DNA of 64,000 nt from the NCBI GenBank assembly GCA_034506455.1, contig JAPDPN010000001.1, positions 6,586 to 70,585 of the forward strand. Direction: 5' to 3'. The number at the start of each line of letters is the position of its first letter. Positions within the stretch are counted from its first letter, which is position 1. Shown here one piece after another: positions 54,635 through 63,267 of the stretch. Under the pieces are notes generated by a model, which saw only the letters and a program-made list of their open reading frames with translations, ran no database searches and was not told where the DNA came from. The position numbers and the translations under genes were made by a program. This DNA is from Fontimicrobium_A sp034506455. GTDB taxonomy: Bacteria > Zhuqueibacterota > Zhuqueibacteria > Residuimicrobiales > Krinioviventaceae.

Positions 54635-56700
54635 GCCGTAAAGACACCGAACACCCCTCGCAAAAAAGAGCTTTTGGGGAATGGCGCAAAACTTTGGCCG
54701 ACAAGCTCCATTCCCAAGGCGCATCGGAATACACCCTGCTGATCGCTCTTTCCGCTTTGATGGGGGTTGTTGCAGGTTTAGTTGCCGTGGTTTTTCATAG
54801 CGGCATCGATTGGATGACCCATGTGTTTTTCGGCGAGCACATGCCCTCACATTCTTTACCGGAACTTGTCATTTTTATCCCGGTCGTCGGCATGTTTCTA
54901 CAGTGGATGATGCGGCGAATTGCTCCGGATGAAGCAAAAAAGCGAGGCGTCTATGAAGTAATCGAAGCGGTCTCTCTACGCGATGGATATATCTCTCCCA
55001 AAACCACGCTGTTCCATTTCTTGACGCCGATCATCTGCATGGGCAGCGGCGGCACAGTCGGGCCCGAAGCGCCGGCGGCGCAGACCGGTGCAGGCGCAGT
55101 GTCGGCTGTTTGCCGGTTGCTGGGGCTTTCTAAGGCGCAAATGCGGCTCTTTACTGCGGCCGGATCCGGAGCAGCTATTGCCGGAGTGTTCAACACCCCG
55201 ATGGCCGGCGTCTTTTTCTGCATCGAAGTCGTTTTGCTCAATGAAATGCATCCCTCCGCACTGTCTGCTTTCCTGTTGACTTCGGTAGCAGCCGGCTCGG
55301 TGTCGCGCGCTTTTTTGGGCGACGCTCCCAAATTTACTTTCGGCGAACTGCATCTGGGTCCCCCGCACTATCTGATCTTTTTCCTCCTTTTAGGACTCGG
55401 CAGCGGCGTTATCGCTATTCTTTTTATCAAGGCCAATGATTATTCCGCTCAGACTGTCGAGCGTTTACCTCTACGGCTGCCGATCATGCTGACAGTGGGT
55501 CTGCTTATGGGATTGTCAGGTTATGTTTTCCCGCAGCTTTTCGGAATCGGCTACGCCGCCGTCAATGATTTATTGGCGGGAAAATTATCATTGTCGACAA
55601 GCGCTTTGCTGCTCGTTCTCAAGTTTCTTTTGGTTACGATGATTTTGTCTTCGGGCGGTTTCGGCGGCGTCTTCGCCCCCTCTCTCTTCATGGGTGCGGC
55701 ATTCGGCTACTTGTTTGCCGGAATCTGCAATCAAGTGCTCGGCCTCACGTTGCACCCCACGACGTTTACTCTCGTCGGCATGGGGTCCATGCTGGCGGGC
55801 GTTAATTCGGTGCCGCTTACATCCATTCTACTGCTCTTTGAGATGACCAACGATTACCGTTTCATTCTGCCGCTGATGGCAGGGGTGGTCGGCAGTCACG
55901 CCGTCACTCATTTTATACTGGGCGGATCGATCTATCAATTCAAATTGCGGCGTAAAGGATTGGACAAAAGCCGAGACCGCGAACACAGCATCCTGCGCGA
56001 TACGCCGGTGCGCAATCTGCTGCGCGAAAAGCCGCCCTGCGTCGAGGAGACTACGGCTGTCGCCGAACTTGTTCGCTATTTTGTAGAAAAAGATGTAGAA
56101 AGGCTTTATGTTATTCGTCCTGACGGTCAGATCTCCGGGGTGATCACCTTGGCGACCATGCGCTATATATTGGCCGAAAGCGAAAACCTGCAGATCATCA
56201 TCGCCAAAGATGTTGCCGAGCCTCGTCCTCCGCTCATTGATGCGGAAGATACGCTCGAGGCCGCCATGCCTGTCTTTGCCAAGGGCTATGAAGAAATCCC
56301 CGTCATTGAAAGTCGAAATCCTGCCAAGTTTGTCGGCGTACTGCATCACAAGGACGTCATGGCTTTGCTGCATCGAGCTCCCGGCAGTCGCTCCCTCGCC
56401 GCCAAGCTGATGGAAGACATGGTTCGCCTGCGTGAAGAAAAGATGCTGGAAATCACTCCCGGACTCTTTCTTTACCGCGCGCCGGTGCCTGATGAGTTTA
56501 TCGGAAAAACGATCGCGGAACTTGCACTGAGGAATACGCTCCGCATTGAATTGATGATGATCGAGCGTCGACGTTTCGATGACCTTGCGCCGCAACAGAT
56601 TTTACCGGAAAAGGATACTGTTTTTCATCGCGGCGATGAGATGATTCTCTATGGCACGCGAGAAAATATTGAAATTTTCAGACAGAAATTCGGCGGTTAG
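54631..56700 (+). CDS. ClC-family chloride channel/antiporter with CBS and RCK-C domains
   Basis: 689 residues. The ClC core (about 30-450) has the selectivity loop GSGGTVGPEAPAAQTGA, keeping the gating glutamate of the usual GREGP site, TPMAGVFFCIEVVL with the internal glutamate position, and SSGGFGGVFAPSLFMGAAFG. Two CBS domains (about 465-590: DTPVRNLLREKPPCVEE, PPLIDAEDTLEAAMPVFAKG) and a C-terminal TrkA_C/RCK-C domain (about 610-689: FIGKTIAELALRNTLRIELM) follow. The CBS and RCK-C parts suggest control by nucleotides. Coupled by ATGA to the GroES-like gene. Confidence 0.94.
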   Translation: MSRKDTEHPSQKRAFGEWRKTLADKLHSQGASEYTLLIALSALMGVVAGLVAVVFHSGIDWMTHVFFGEHMPSHSLPELVIFIPVVGMFLQWMMRRIAPDEAKKRGVYEVIEAVSLRDGYISPKTTLFHFLTPIICMGSGGTVGPEAPAAQTGAGAVSAVCRLLGLSKAQMRLFTAAGSGAAIAGVFNTPMAGVFFCIEVVLLNEMHPSALSAFLLTSVAAGSVSRAFLGDAPKFTFGELHLGPPHYLIFFLLLGLGSGVIAILFIKANDYSAQTVERLPLRLPIMLTVGLLMGLSGYVFPQLFGIGYAAVNDLLAGKLSLSTSALLLVLKFLLVTMILSSGGFGGVFAPSLFMGAAFGYLFAGICNQVLGLTLHPTTFTLVGMGSMLAGVNSVPLTSILLLFEMTNDYRFILPLMAGVVGSHAVTHFILGGSIYQFKLRRKGLDKSRDREHSILRDTPVRNLLREKPPCVEETTAVAELVRYFVEKDVERLYVIRPDGQISGVITLATMRYILAESENLQIIIAKDVAEPRPPLIDAEDTLEAAMPVFAKGYEEIPVIESRNPAKFVGVLHHKDVMALLHRAPGSRSLAAKLMEDMVRLREEKMLEITPGLFLYRAPVPDEFIGKTIAELALRNTLRIELMMIERRRFDDLAPQQILPEKDTVFHRGDEMILYGTRENIEIFRQKFGG

Positions 56701-56738
56701 CAAGTCTTTGCCATAAATTTTTCATGGGAGGAATAAAG

Positions 56739-57659
56739 ATGAACAGACGTCGTTTTCTCCGGCTTGGTGCCGTCGGATTGGCCGGCATGGGGCTCTCCGG
56801 CTGCAGCGCGCGGCTGACGACACCCCTGTTCAAGATTTCTCTTGCCGAATGGTCTCTGCATCGGGCGCTGTTTGCCGGCGAAATCGATCATTTGGATTTC
56901 CCGCGCATCGCCAAAGAGCGCTTCGGCATCGACGGCGTTGAATACGTCAATCAGTTCTTTATGGACAAGGCTCAAGATCGCGACTATTTGAGTGAAATGA
57001 AGCGCCGCTGCCGGGACCTCGGCGTGACGAGCGTGCTGATTATGTGCGACAATGAAGGACGCATCGGTGATCCGAATGAAACGGCGCGCCTGCAGGCGGT
57101 GGAAAACCATAAAAAATGGGTTGAGGCGGCCAAGTTTTTGGGGTGCCGCTGTATTCGCGTCAACGCCTACAGCGAGGGCGATTACAAGGAGCAGCAAAGA
57201 CTGGTTGCCGACGGTCTGCGTCGCCTGGCGGAATTTGCCGATCCGTTCGGCATCAATATTTTAGTGGAAAACCACGGCGGCTTTTCCTCCAACGGCAAAT
57301 GGCTTGCGGAAGTGATGCGCATGACCGGCCATCCGCGGGTCGGCACCCTTCCCGATTTCGGCAACTTTCGCATAAGCGCGGACGAGTGGTACGACCGCTA
57401 TCAAGGCGTGGCCGAACTGATGCCTTTTGCCATGGGCGTCAGCGCCAAATCGTCGGAATTCAACTCGGAAGGCGAGGAGGTGCGCAGCGATTTTTTGCGC
57501 CTGATGCGCATCGTTGTCCGATCGGGTTATCGCGGCTGGGTGGGCATTGAATACAGCGGAACTCAGCTGTCCGAGATGGAAGGGATTGCGGCAACCAAGC
57601 GGCTCCTCGAAAAGGTTCGGCGACGCCTGACGGCAGAGTTTCCCAAGTTCAAAGGATGA
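56739..57659 (+). CDS. Tat-exported sugar phosphate isomerase/epimerase-like lipoprotein
   Basis: 306 residues from ATG 56739, with GGGAGGA at 56726 as ribosome-binding site (the ATG at 56724 is inside it). The N terminus is a twin-arginine signal with lipobox: MNRRRFLRLGAVGLAGMGLS followed by GCSA. The body is an AP endonuclease 2/xylose-isomerase-like TIM barrel: FGIDGVEYVNQFFMDKA, SVLIMCDNEGRIGDP, CIRVNAYSEGDYKEQQR, NILVENHGGFSSNGKWL, VGTLPDFGNFRIS and WVGIEYSGTQLSEMEG, with the metal-site E, D and E/H positions seen. Such exported members are common in this group near sugar-use genes. Substrate unknown. Confidence 0.88.
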   Translation: MNRRRFLRLGAVGLAGMGLSGCSARLTTPLFKISLAEWSLHRALFAGEIDHLDFPRIAKERFGIDGVEYVNQFFMDKAQDRDYLSEMKRRCRDLGVTSVLIMCDNEGRIGDPNETARLQAVENHKKWVEAAKFLGCRCIRVNAYSEGDYKEQQRLVADGLRRLAEFADPFGINILVENHGGFSSNGKWLAEVMRMTGHPRVGTLPDFGNFRISADEWYDRYQGVAELMPFAMGVSAKSSEFNSEGEEVRSDFLRLMRIVVRSGYRGWVGIEYSGTQLSEMEGIAATKRLLEKVRRRLTAEFPKFKG

Positions 57660-57685
57660 TGAATGACTGTATCGCAGAGCGGCGC

Positions 57686-58786
57686 TTACTCCCGCACACG
57701 GTCATCCAACAGTCTCTTGAGTTGTGCGCTGCTCCGCGGCGCCCAACCGAATGACCGCCGCCAAACCTCGGCGCTTTCCATACAGAGGTAAACCGGCGCT
57801 TCGGTTGTGTAGCTGCGAATCCAGCTATACATTTTGGCAAACATTTCGATGCGCAGGGGCTTGAAATAGCGCAGCTTTTTGTCGATGCCGGGGAGCAGCT
57901 CGCCCAGGTAAATCCGAGATTGGGGGTGGTTTTTGCGAATCACATCATCGAACGCTGCGGGATAGCGCAACGCTCCGAGGCTGATCCAGGCGATGTTCTG
58001 AGGTCGAATGACGCGAAAGATCTGGTCAACGATCTCGCGATAGCCCTCTTCCCATTTGGGATACCAAATCATAGGGTCGAAATGAAACCCCAAACGATAA
58101 CCGGCCTCTTGAACCTTCTGCGCTGCCTGCAGTCGTTCCTGCGGCGACGCCGAAGTCCCTTCGTCGCTTTGATAAACCGCTTCAGCATTCATCGACCAGG
58201 ACACGATGGTGCGTCGGTTGTGCCTCAGTCCCAGGAGGTTCTCTACAAAGACGTTCTTGCTTTTCAGCTCCAGAACGGCGTTGCGTCGTTCGGCAAAAAA
58301 AGAAACCAGCTCGGGCGCCAGATTGAGGAACGGCTCAAAAGTGAGGCTGTCGCTCAGTTCGCCGGTGCCGACGCGGAAAAAGCTGTTTAAACTGGAAAAT
58401 TTTTTCTCAAGTTCGGCAAAGAGATCATCCCAATTGCAATAGACGGTAATCAGCGGCGTGTTGAGGTAACCCTGCAGCACGCAGTAGGAACAATCGAGAT
58501 CGCAGCCGGCGACGACATCCAGATTGTGGTAGAGGCAGCAGAGGTGATGCTTGGTGCCCGGACAAAGCCGCAGGAAGGGACCGCGTTGTTTGGCGAGCAG
58601 GATAGCCCCGCGCAAATCGCGGGTTCGGCCGGCTGCACCGGACAGCAGCGCATCGGCCTCCGCCGGCTCAACCGGGACATCCGGAAATTGCTGCAGCACT
58701 CTTTGGGCAAGCGGCGACCTGCTGACCGCCTCTTCGACAAAAATTATGCGGGGATGAAAAACTGCCGGCATGATCGTATCCGTCAA
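57686..58786 (-). CDS. Spore photoproduct lyase-family radical SAM protein
   Basis: 366 residues. The radical SAM cluster motif CX3CX2C is in VVAGCDLDCSYCVLQGYLNT, preceded by CPGTKHHLCCLYHNLD. Later family segments are FFRVGTGELSDSLTFEPFL, LELKSKNVFVENLL, TIVSWSMNAEAVYQSDEGT, GYRLGFHFDPMIWYPKWEEG and IAWISLGALRYP. These match the SPL group, whose founding member repairs the spore photoproduct thymine dimer by radical chemistry. The host is not expected to sporulate, so another lesion or substrate is possible. The start overlaps the ParB-like stop (ATGA) and completes the EndoQ-UvrD/ParB-like/SPL unit. Confidence 0.9.
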   Translation of the reverse strand: MTDTIMPAVFHPRIIFVEEAVSRSPLAQRVLQQFPDVPVEPAEADALLSGAAGRTRDLRGAILLAKQRGPFLRLCPGTKHHLCCLYHNLDVVAGCDLDCSYCVLQGYLNTPLITVYCNWDDLFAELEKKFSSLNSFFRVGTGELSDSLTFEPFLNLAPELVSFFAERRNAVLELKSKNVFVENLLGLRHNRRTIVSWSMNAEAVYQSDEGTSASPQERLQAAQKVQEAGYRLGFHFDPMIWYPKWEEGYREIVDQIFRVIRPQNIAWISLGALRYPAAFDDVIRKNHPQSRIYLGELLPGIDKKLRYFKPLRIEMFAKMYSWIRSYTTEAPVYLCMESAEVWRRSFGWAPRSSAQLKRLLDDRVRE

Positions 58787-59742
58787 ATCAACTGCACCAA
58801 CTCGTCGATTTTCCCTTCGCGATACTGCTCTTCCAGCCAGTCGAGCCTATTGCGGAACTCCCGCGCCGAGCCGAAGGAAAAAGCGACCGTCATCTCTTCA
58901 TCCTGAAAGTACGGCGCGTGGCGGATCGAGAGTCCTTCCGGCGGCCGCATGCGCTTTACCAGCTCGACAAAAGCTTTTTCTTGTTCGCTGTAGCGGGGGT
59001 AGCGCATCTCCCATAAAATTTGTTTGAGCCGTTCGCTCTTTTGCGAGGGCGTCAGAGGGCTGTCAATGACTTCGCGGAACGCCGAGGACTCGAGGAGCGC
59101 GCAAAGGGAGGTGTCTGATAATCGCGCAACGTCCTGAAGAAGCAAAAGAAACTCGCGTTGACGATTCTTACCCAACCGCAAGGTCTGAAAAAGCCGCCAT
59201 ATCGCCTCGCGGTCTGAATCAGATAAGTCGACCAGATCTTTGACAACTTCTAAAGAAAGGCGGTCTTCTGCAGCCGCTTGCTGCCAATCCGGCGGCAGAT
59301 CGGCAATCGGCGCCAAAAGATCCAACAGGTTCGGATTGCTGCCGAGGCGCATGAGCGGAAAAAAGCTGCGCCAGATTTCCTCGTCCTTGACCTGCATGCG
59401 GCGCAGTTTTTTGATCGCCCAAGAGACTTCTGCGGCGTTGAAGGTGCGATGGGCGGCGTTTTCCGACAGCGCAATGCGGAACCGCTCTGCCGGCGATGCG
59501 GGATCGGTTAAAATGCGGGCCTCGGCGCGGCTAAATTCGAGCTCGCGCAGAGCCAGAAAGCGGCGAAAGCCGCACACGATGCGCAGCCCGCCTTGCGGCG
59601 ACGGTTCGAGGATCAAGGGGCTGAGCAGGCCTGCCAGCCGAATGGAATCCTTGAGCGGCTGCAGCGGGGCAAAAGAAGGCAGACGGTAAAGATCGTCGTC
59701 GCCTATCTCCTGCAACTCGATGGTGACTGTTTGAGATGTCAT
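58783..59742 (-). CDS. ParB/Srx-domain protein in a DNA-repair operon
   Basis: 319 residues. The N-terminal ParB-like domain shows RLPSFAPLQPLKDSIRLAGL, LSPLILEPSPQGGLRIVCGF and GFRRFLALRELEF (the place of the GERRxRA box), then RIALSENAAHRTFNAAEVSW, the helical part. A C-terminal region without a recognised domain follows. Unlike chromosomal ParB there is no ParA gene nearby and the box is altered. Start and stop overlap both neighbours (TAATG at 59740-59744, ATGA at 58783-58786). It may load or position the repair enzymes on DNA; this is inference. Confidence 0.8.
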   Translation of the reverse strand: MTSQTVTIELQEIGDDDLYRLPSFAPLQPLKDSIRLAGLLSPLILEPSPQGGLRIVCGFRRFLALRELEFSRAEARILTDPASPAERFRIALSENAAHRTFNAAEVSWAIKKLRRMQVKDEEIWRSFFPLMRLGSNPNLLDLLAPIADLPPDWQQAAAEDRLSLEVVKDLVDLSDSDREAIWRLFQTLRLGKNRQREFLLLLQDVARLSDTSLCALLESSAFREVIDSPLTPSQKSERLKQILWEMRYPRYSEQEKAFVELVKRMRPPEGLSIRHAPYFQDEEMTVAFSFGSAREFRNRLDWLEEQYREGKIDELVQLI

Positions 59743-62700
59743 TAGAATAAACTCAATTGTTTGACTTTTTTCCGCGGATCAATCCGGCTTTTCTCAGCTG
59801 ATACAAGTGAGTCGGAAATAGCGCTCAGAAAATGTGATGGTTCCTGCTCCACCATTTTGCCGTTGAGCAGTCGGGTTTTTGCATGTGTTAGAAAAAGGAA
59901 GCGTTTGGCGCGCGTCATACCGACATAGAGCAGGCGCCTCTCCTCTTCGAGGTCGTTGCGGCCGAGGTGATGGGGAAGAATCCCTTCTTCGCAGGCGGCA
60001 ATAAAAACTGCGGAAAACTCTAATCCTTTGGCGGCGTGCAGGGTCAGTAAGCGTACGCGGTCGGCGCGGGGATCGAGACGGTCGAGGCTTCGTTGGACCG
60101 CCAAAGCATCGAAAAAGCGCTGCGGCTCGTGCTGAAAAGCCGCCGCCCATTTCATCAAGCGGTCTAAAAAGCGAGCCGTCTGTTCGCCTGCCCTGTTCTC
60201 CGGCAAATATTTCATTATCAGAGAAAGCAGCGTTTCTGCTGATGCATCGGCGGGCAGATCGGCTGCTGCAGCGAGGTATGAGCAAGCCGCCTCCTCGTCG
60301 CCAAAAAAATTTTTGGCGTCGTCAAAAAGAGCCGAGCTTTCCTTTTTACGGGCAGCGGTCAGCAGCCGATAGAGCGGCTCGTCGAGCGTAAACGCATCGT
60401 CGGCATAGTCGTAGGGAATGCCCGATCGGTGAAAAGCCTCGATGAGCGCCGGCGCTGCGGCCCGAGAGCGAAAGAGCACGGCAATGTCGCCGAAAGCGAG
60501 ACGTGCTTCCGTACGATCGACTCGTTCGCTGTCAAAGGAAAAGAAGCCGGTACCTCCGACGAGCTGCTCCACAGTCTGCACAATATATTCAGCCTCTGCT
60601 CGGTCGGAAACCGCATGATGAATGATAACTTTGACCGCATTTGCGGGGCTTTCAACGGAGACGGTTCGACGCCTGAGCATTTGCTGCGCCGCTGCGGAGA
60701 TGATCGGCGTGGAACGGTAATTGCGCGCGAGTCTGATTACGCGGGCGTGCGGAAATTCTTCTTGAAAACGTTCGAACAGCCGAGGCTCGGCGCCGCGAAA
60801 GCCGTAAATGGCCTGATCCGGGTCGCCGATGGCGCAGAAATCCCTGGCTGAAAGCGCGAACAGACGGATGAGTTCGTATTGGATGCGACTCAAGTCCTGA
60901 AATTCATCTACGGCAACAACGGGAAATTGACGCAAAACGGTCCTTCTTACCTCCGGTTTGAAGCGGAGGAGACGCAGAGGCAGGAGAATCAGGTCTTCCA
61001 AATCAACGGCGTCAAGTTCAGTTAAAAGTTCTTCATAGCGGCGAAAAAGGGTCGTAAAGGCTTCGCCTTCCGTTTCCGCAACCTCTTTAGGCAGCGAATC
61101 GGAAAGTATGCCGCGGCTTTTGTAGAATGCAATGCGCGGCCAAGGGTTAGCCGTTTTTTCAAAGAGCGGTTTCAGAGATTCATGCAGTCCTGGATGGGCT
61201 GCCGGCTCAATAATCGAAAAGGACGCGGTACGTCCTGCAAAGGGTTCTTCCATACGGCGCAATATCTCGGCTCCAAAAGCGTGTAGAGTCGAGATGGTCA
61301 TGCGCTCTGCGCGCGCACGGCCGAGAAGATGCGAGAGCCGTTCGCGCATCTCATCTGCGGCACGATTGGTAAACGTTACGGCCAATACCTCCTCAGGTTC
61401 GGCGCTCCCTTCTTCGATGATTGCCGCCAGTCGATGGGTGAGCGTGCGGGTTTTGCCGCTGCCGGGACCGGCAATGATGAGCAGCGGGGTTCCGCGATGT
61501 TCGACGGCCTTTCGCTGCTCCTCATCAAGACCGAATAATTCTGTTGGAGGCTCGCTTATCTGTATTGTTTCGATCTGTTGTTCCGGTTTCCGAACGTCCT
61601 GCCTTTGCGGCTTTTCTGCCTTTGGAAGCTCAAAAAGAAGCTGCTGTCGGGCGATCTTTTCTCTTTCGCCCGGCATGAAAATGCGGACTAGGCCGTACTC
61701 TCCGTCATATCCGGGCTCGGGCATGACTTTACCTTCCCGCATTCTCCTGATGGCCTCGGCAAGGAGGCTTCCGCCGGCGCGCTGAATATCGGCAAGAGGC
61801 CTATCGAGGAGGATTTCGAGCTCGGAACCCAATTCGCCGAGCAAGTGGAAATAGCGTTCTTCGATTTTGGCTGCGGTTTTGCCGATGTTGGCGGCTTCCG
61901 CCAGCACTTCGGGCAGCGGGATGAGGCTGTAGAAGGGTTGAGCGTTCGGCGGCCGATAACCGACAGGCCGATCCGCCAGCTCGTCGACCCGATAGCTGAC
62001 GCCGAGCACCAACGGCAGGCCGCAGACCGGGCAGACGCCGCGGTGGGCTTTGGTCTCATCCGGCATAAAGCGCACGCCGCACTTACGGTGACCATCCGCG
62101 TGGTACTTGCCCTCTTCGGGAAAGAACTCGATGGTGCCTAGGAATCGGTTGGACGAACGGTCGCGCAGGGCGTCGAACAAGGCTTTATAGCTCAGCTCCG
62201 TGTCAAAGATGTTAGCCTCGCGCGCCAGGTTTGCGGGAGAGTGGGCGTCCGAATTGGAGATAAGGACATAGCGGTCGAGCTGCGACAGCCGCCAATTCAT
62301 CGGCGGATCGCTGGAAAGGCCGGTTTCCATGGCGAAAATGTGCGGCGTCAAATCGCCGAAACACTCTTCGACCGAATCGAATCCCGATTTGGAGCCGAAA
62401 AGAGAAAACCAGGGCGTCCAGATGTGGGCCGGGATGAGCACCGCCTGCGGATCGACTTGAAGAAGAGTCTCCAGCAGATCGCGGGTATCGAGTCCCAGGA
62501 TCGGTCTGCCGTCCGAGGTTATGTTGCCGATTTTGGCGAGCTGCTCCTGGAGTTTTACCGCCGCTGCTATCGACGGCACAAAGATGACGCTGTGCACTTT
62601 GCGGACGCGGCCGCCCTTTTTGTAAATGGTGCTGATTTCGCCCGAGAGGATAAAGCGGATCGGCCGGCGACAGGAGGCAGGCACCGTCGGAGACAAGCTT

Positions 62701-62915
62701 TGCGAAAATTCGCGACGCAAAGCATACAGGCCTTCTTCGGCTTCGGTCAGCTTGGTTTTGATCTCCTCCAATCTTCCGGGGTGGGTAATGTCTCCTGTCG
62801 CAACGACAGACAAACCCTTGAGTTGCGCCCACTGATGGAGATGCTCCAGGTCCAGCTCTTTGCTGGTGGCGCGGGAGAAAGGCGAATGAATATGCAGATC
62901 GGCAAAGTAGCGCAT
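59742..62915 (-). CDS. Endonuclease Q-UvrD helicase fusion
   Basis: 1057 residues. Residues about 1-420 are the EndoQ-type PHP domain: YFADLHIHSPFSRATSKELD (HxH), VVATGDITHPG, FILSGEISTIYKKGG, VLIPAHIWTPWFSLFGSKSG, YVLISNSDAHSPANLARE, and a zinc-binding insert with KCGVRF and VCPVCGLPL. After a linker, residues about 470-1050 are a UvrD/Rep SF1 helicase with Walker A IIAGPGSGKTRTLTHRLA, Walker B VVAVDEFQDLSRIQYELI, FCAIGDPDQAIYGFRGAEP and RVRLLTLHAAKGLEFSAVFI. EndoQ nicks DNA 5' to uracil, hypoxanthine, xanthine or abasic sites. Fused to the helicase it could nick and unwind in one enzyme. It is the first gene of a three-gene unit. Confidence 0.92.
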   Translation of the reverse strand: MRYFADLHIHSPFSRATSKELDLEHLHQWAQLKGLSVVATGDITHPGRLEEIKTKLTEAEEGLYALRREFSQSLSPTVPASCRRPIRFILSGEISTIYKKGGRVRKVHSVIFVPSIAAAVKLQEQLAKIGNITSDGRPILGLDTRDLLETLLQVDPQAVLIPAHIWTPWFSLFGSKSGFDSVEECFGDLTPHIFAMETGLSSDPPMNWRLSQLDRYVLISNSDAHSPANLAREANIFDTELSYKALFDALRDRSSNRFLGTIEFFPEEGKYHADGHRKCGVRFMPDETKAHRGVCPVCGLPLVLGVSYRVDELADRPVGYRPPNAQPFYSLIPLPEVLAEAANIGKTAAKIEERYFHLLGELGSELEILLDRPLADIQRAGGSLLAEAIRRMREGKVMPEPGYDGEYGLVRIFMPGEREKIARQQLLFELPKAEKPQRQDVRKPEQQIETIQISEPPTELFGLDEEQRKAVEHRGTPLLIIAGPGSGKTRTLTHRLAAIIEEGSAEPEEVLAVTFTNRAADEMRERLSHLLGRARAERMTISTLHAFGAEILRRMEEPFAGRTASFSIIEPAAHPGLHESLKPLFEKTANPWPRIAFYKSRGILSDSLPKEVAETEGEAFTTLFRRYEELLTELDAVDLEDLILLPLRLLRFKPEVRRTVLRQFPVVAVDEFQDLSRIQYELIRLFALSARDFCAIGDPDQAIYGFRGAEPRLFERFQEEFPHARVIRLARNYRSTPIISAAAQQMLRRRTVSVESPANAVKVIIHHAVSDRAEAEYIVQTVEQLVGGTGFFSFDSERVDRTEARLAFGDIAVLFRSRAAAPALIEAFHRSGIPYDYADDAFTLDEPLYRLLTAARKKESSALFDDAKNFFGDEEAACSYLAAAADLPADASAETLLSLIMKYLPENRAGEQTARFLDRLMKWAAAFQHEPQRFFDALAVQRSLDRLDPRADRVRLLTLHAAKGLEFSAVFIAACEEGILPHHLGRNDLEEERRLLYVGMTRAKRFLFLTHAKTRLLNGKMVEQEPSHFLSAISDSLVSAEKSRIDPRKKVKQLSLF

Positions 62916-62986
62916 GGAGGTACGTTCCGGAACTCCGTATTTAGGGTCAATGCCTTGACAAAGATTATAGCTGCTTTCGACTGGTC

Positions 62987-63013
62987 AAAAAAAAGGCGGA
63001 TTGAATCCGCCTT
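62987..63013 (-). terminator. Rho-independent terminator after the 58-residue small protein
   Basis: On the minus strand AAGGCGGAT, loop TCA and ATCCGCCTT form a 9-bp stem followed by T8. It lies 26 bases after the stop at 63039 and before the EndoQ-UvrD start, so it separates the small gene from the repair unit. Confidence 0.85.
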
Positions 63014-63038
63014 TTCGATGCGCGTTTCAAACCGGTGA

Positions 63039-63215
63039 TCAAACTTTGACTTTGTCCCACGTTTCCTTGCTGACAAATTTCGTTAGGCTGCGGCCGTCGC
63101 TGGTTTTTCCCTTGAGGGCATAGCGCTGTTTGCCGGGTTCACCGTACGTTACCTTTTCTACGACATCGGCCTGCACCGATTTTCGCAGCTTGACGTCATA
63201 AAAGGTTTCTTTCAT
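63039..63215 (-). CDS. 58-residue small basic protein
   Basis: The ATG at 63215 has a perfect AAAGGAGG 7 bases upstream, and the gene ends at its own terminator. Sequence features: MKETFYDVKLRKSVQAD, then VEKVTYGEPGKQRYALKG, then SDGRSLTKFVSKETWDKVKV. Lysine-rich, alternating beta-strand pattern, no cysteine, no signal peptide. It resembles small beta-barrel proteins that accompany translation or nucleic acids, but I cannot name a family. The ribosome-binding site is the strongest in the window, suggesting high expression. Confidence 0.8.
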   Translation of the reverse strand: MKETFYDVKLRKSVQADVVEKVTYGEPGKQRYALKGKTSDGRSLTKFVSKETWDKVKV

Positions 63216-63267
63216 GAGAAAACCTCCTTTAATTATTTAGGTGTGCAATAAAAACGCGCCGAACGGC

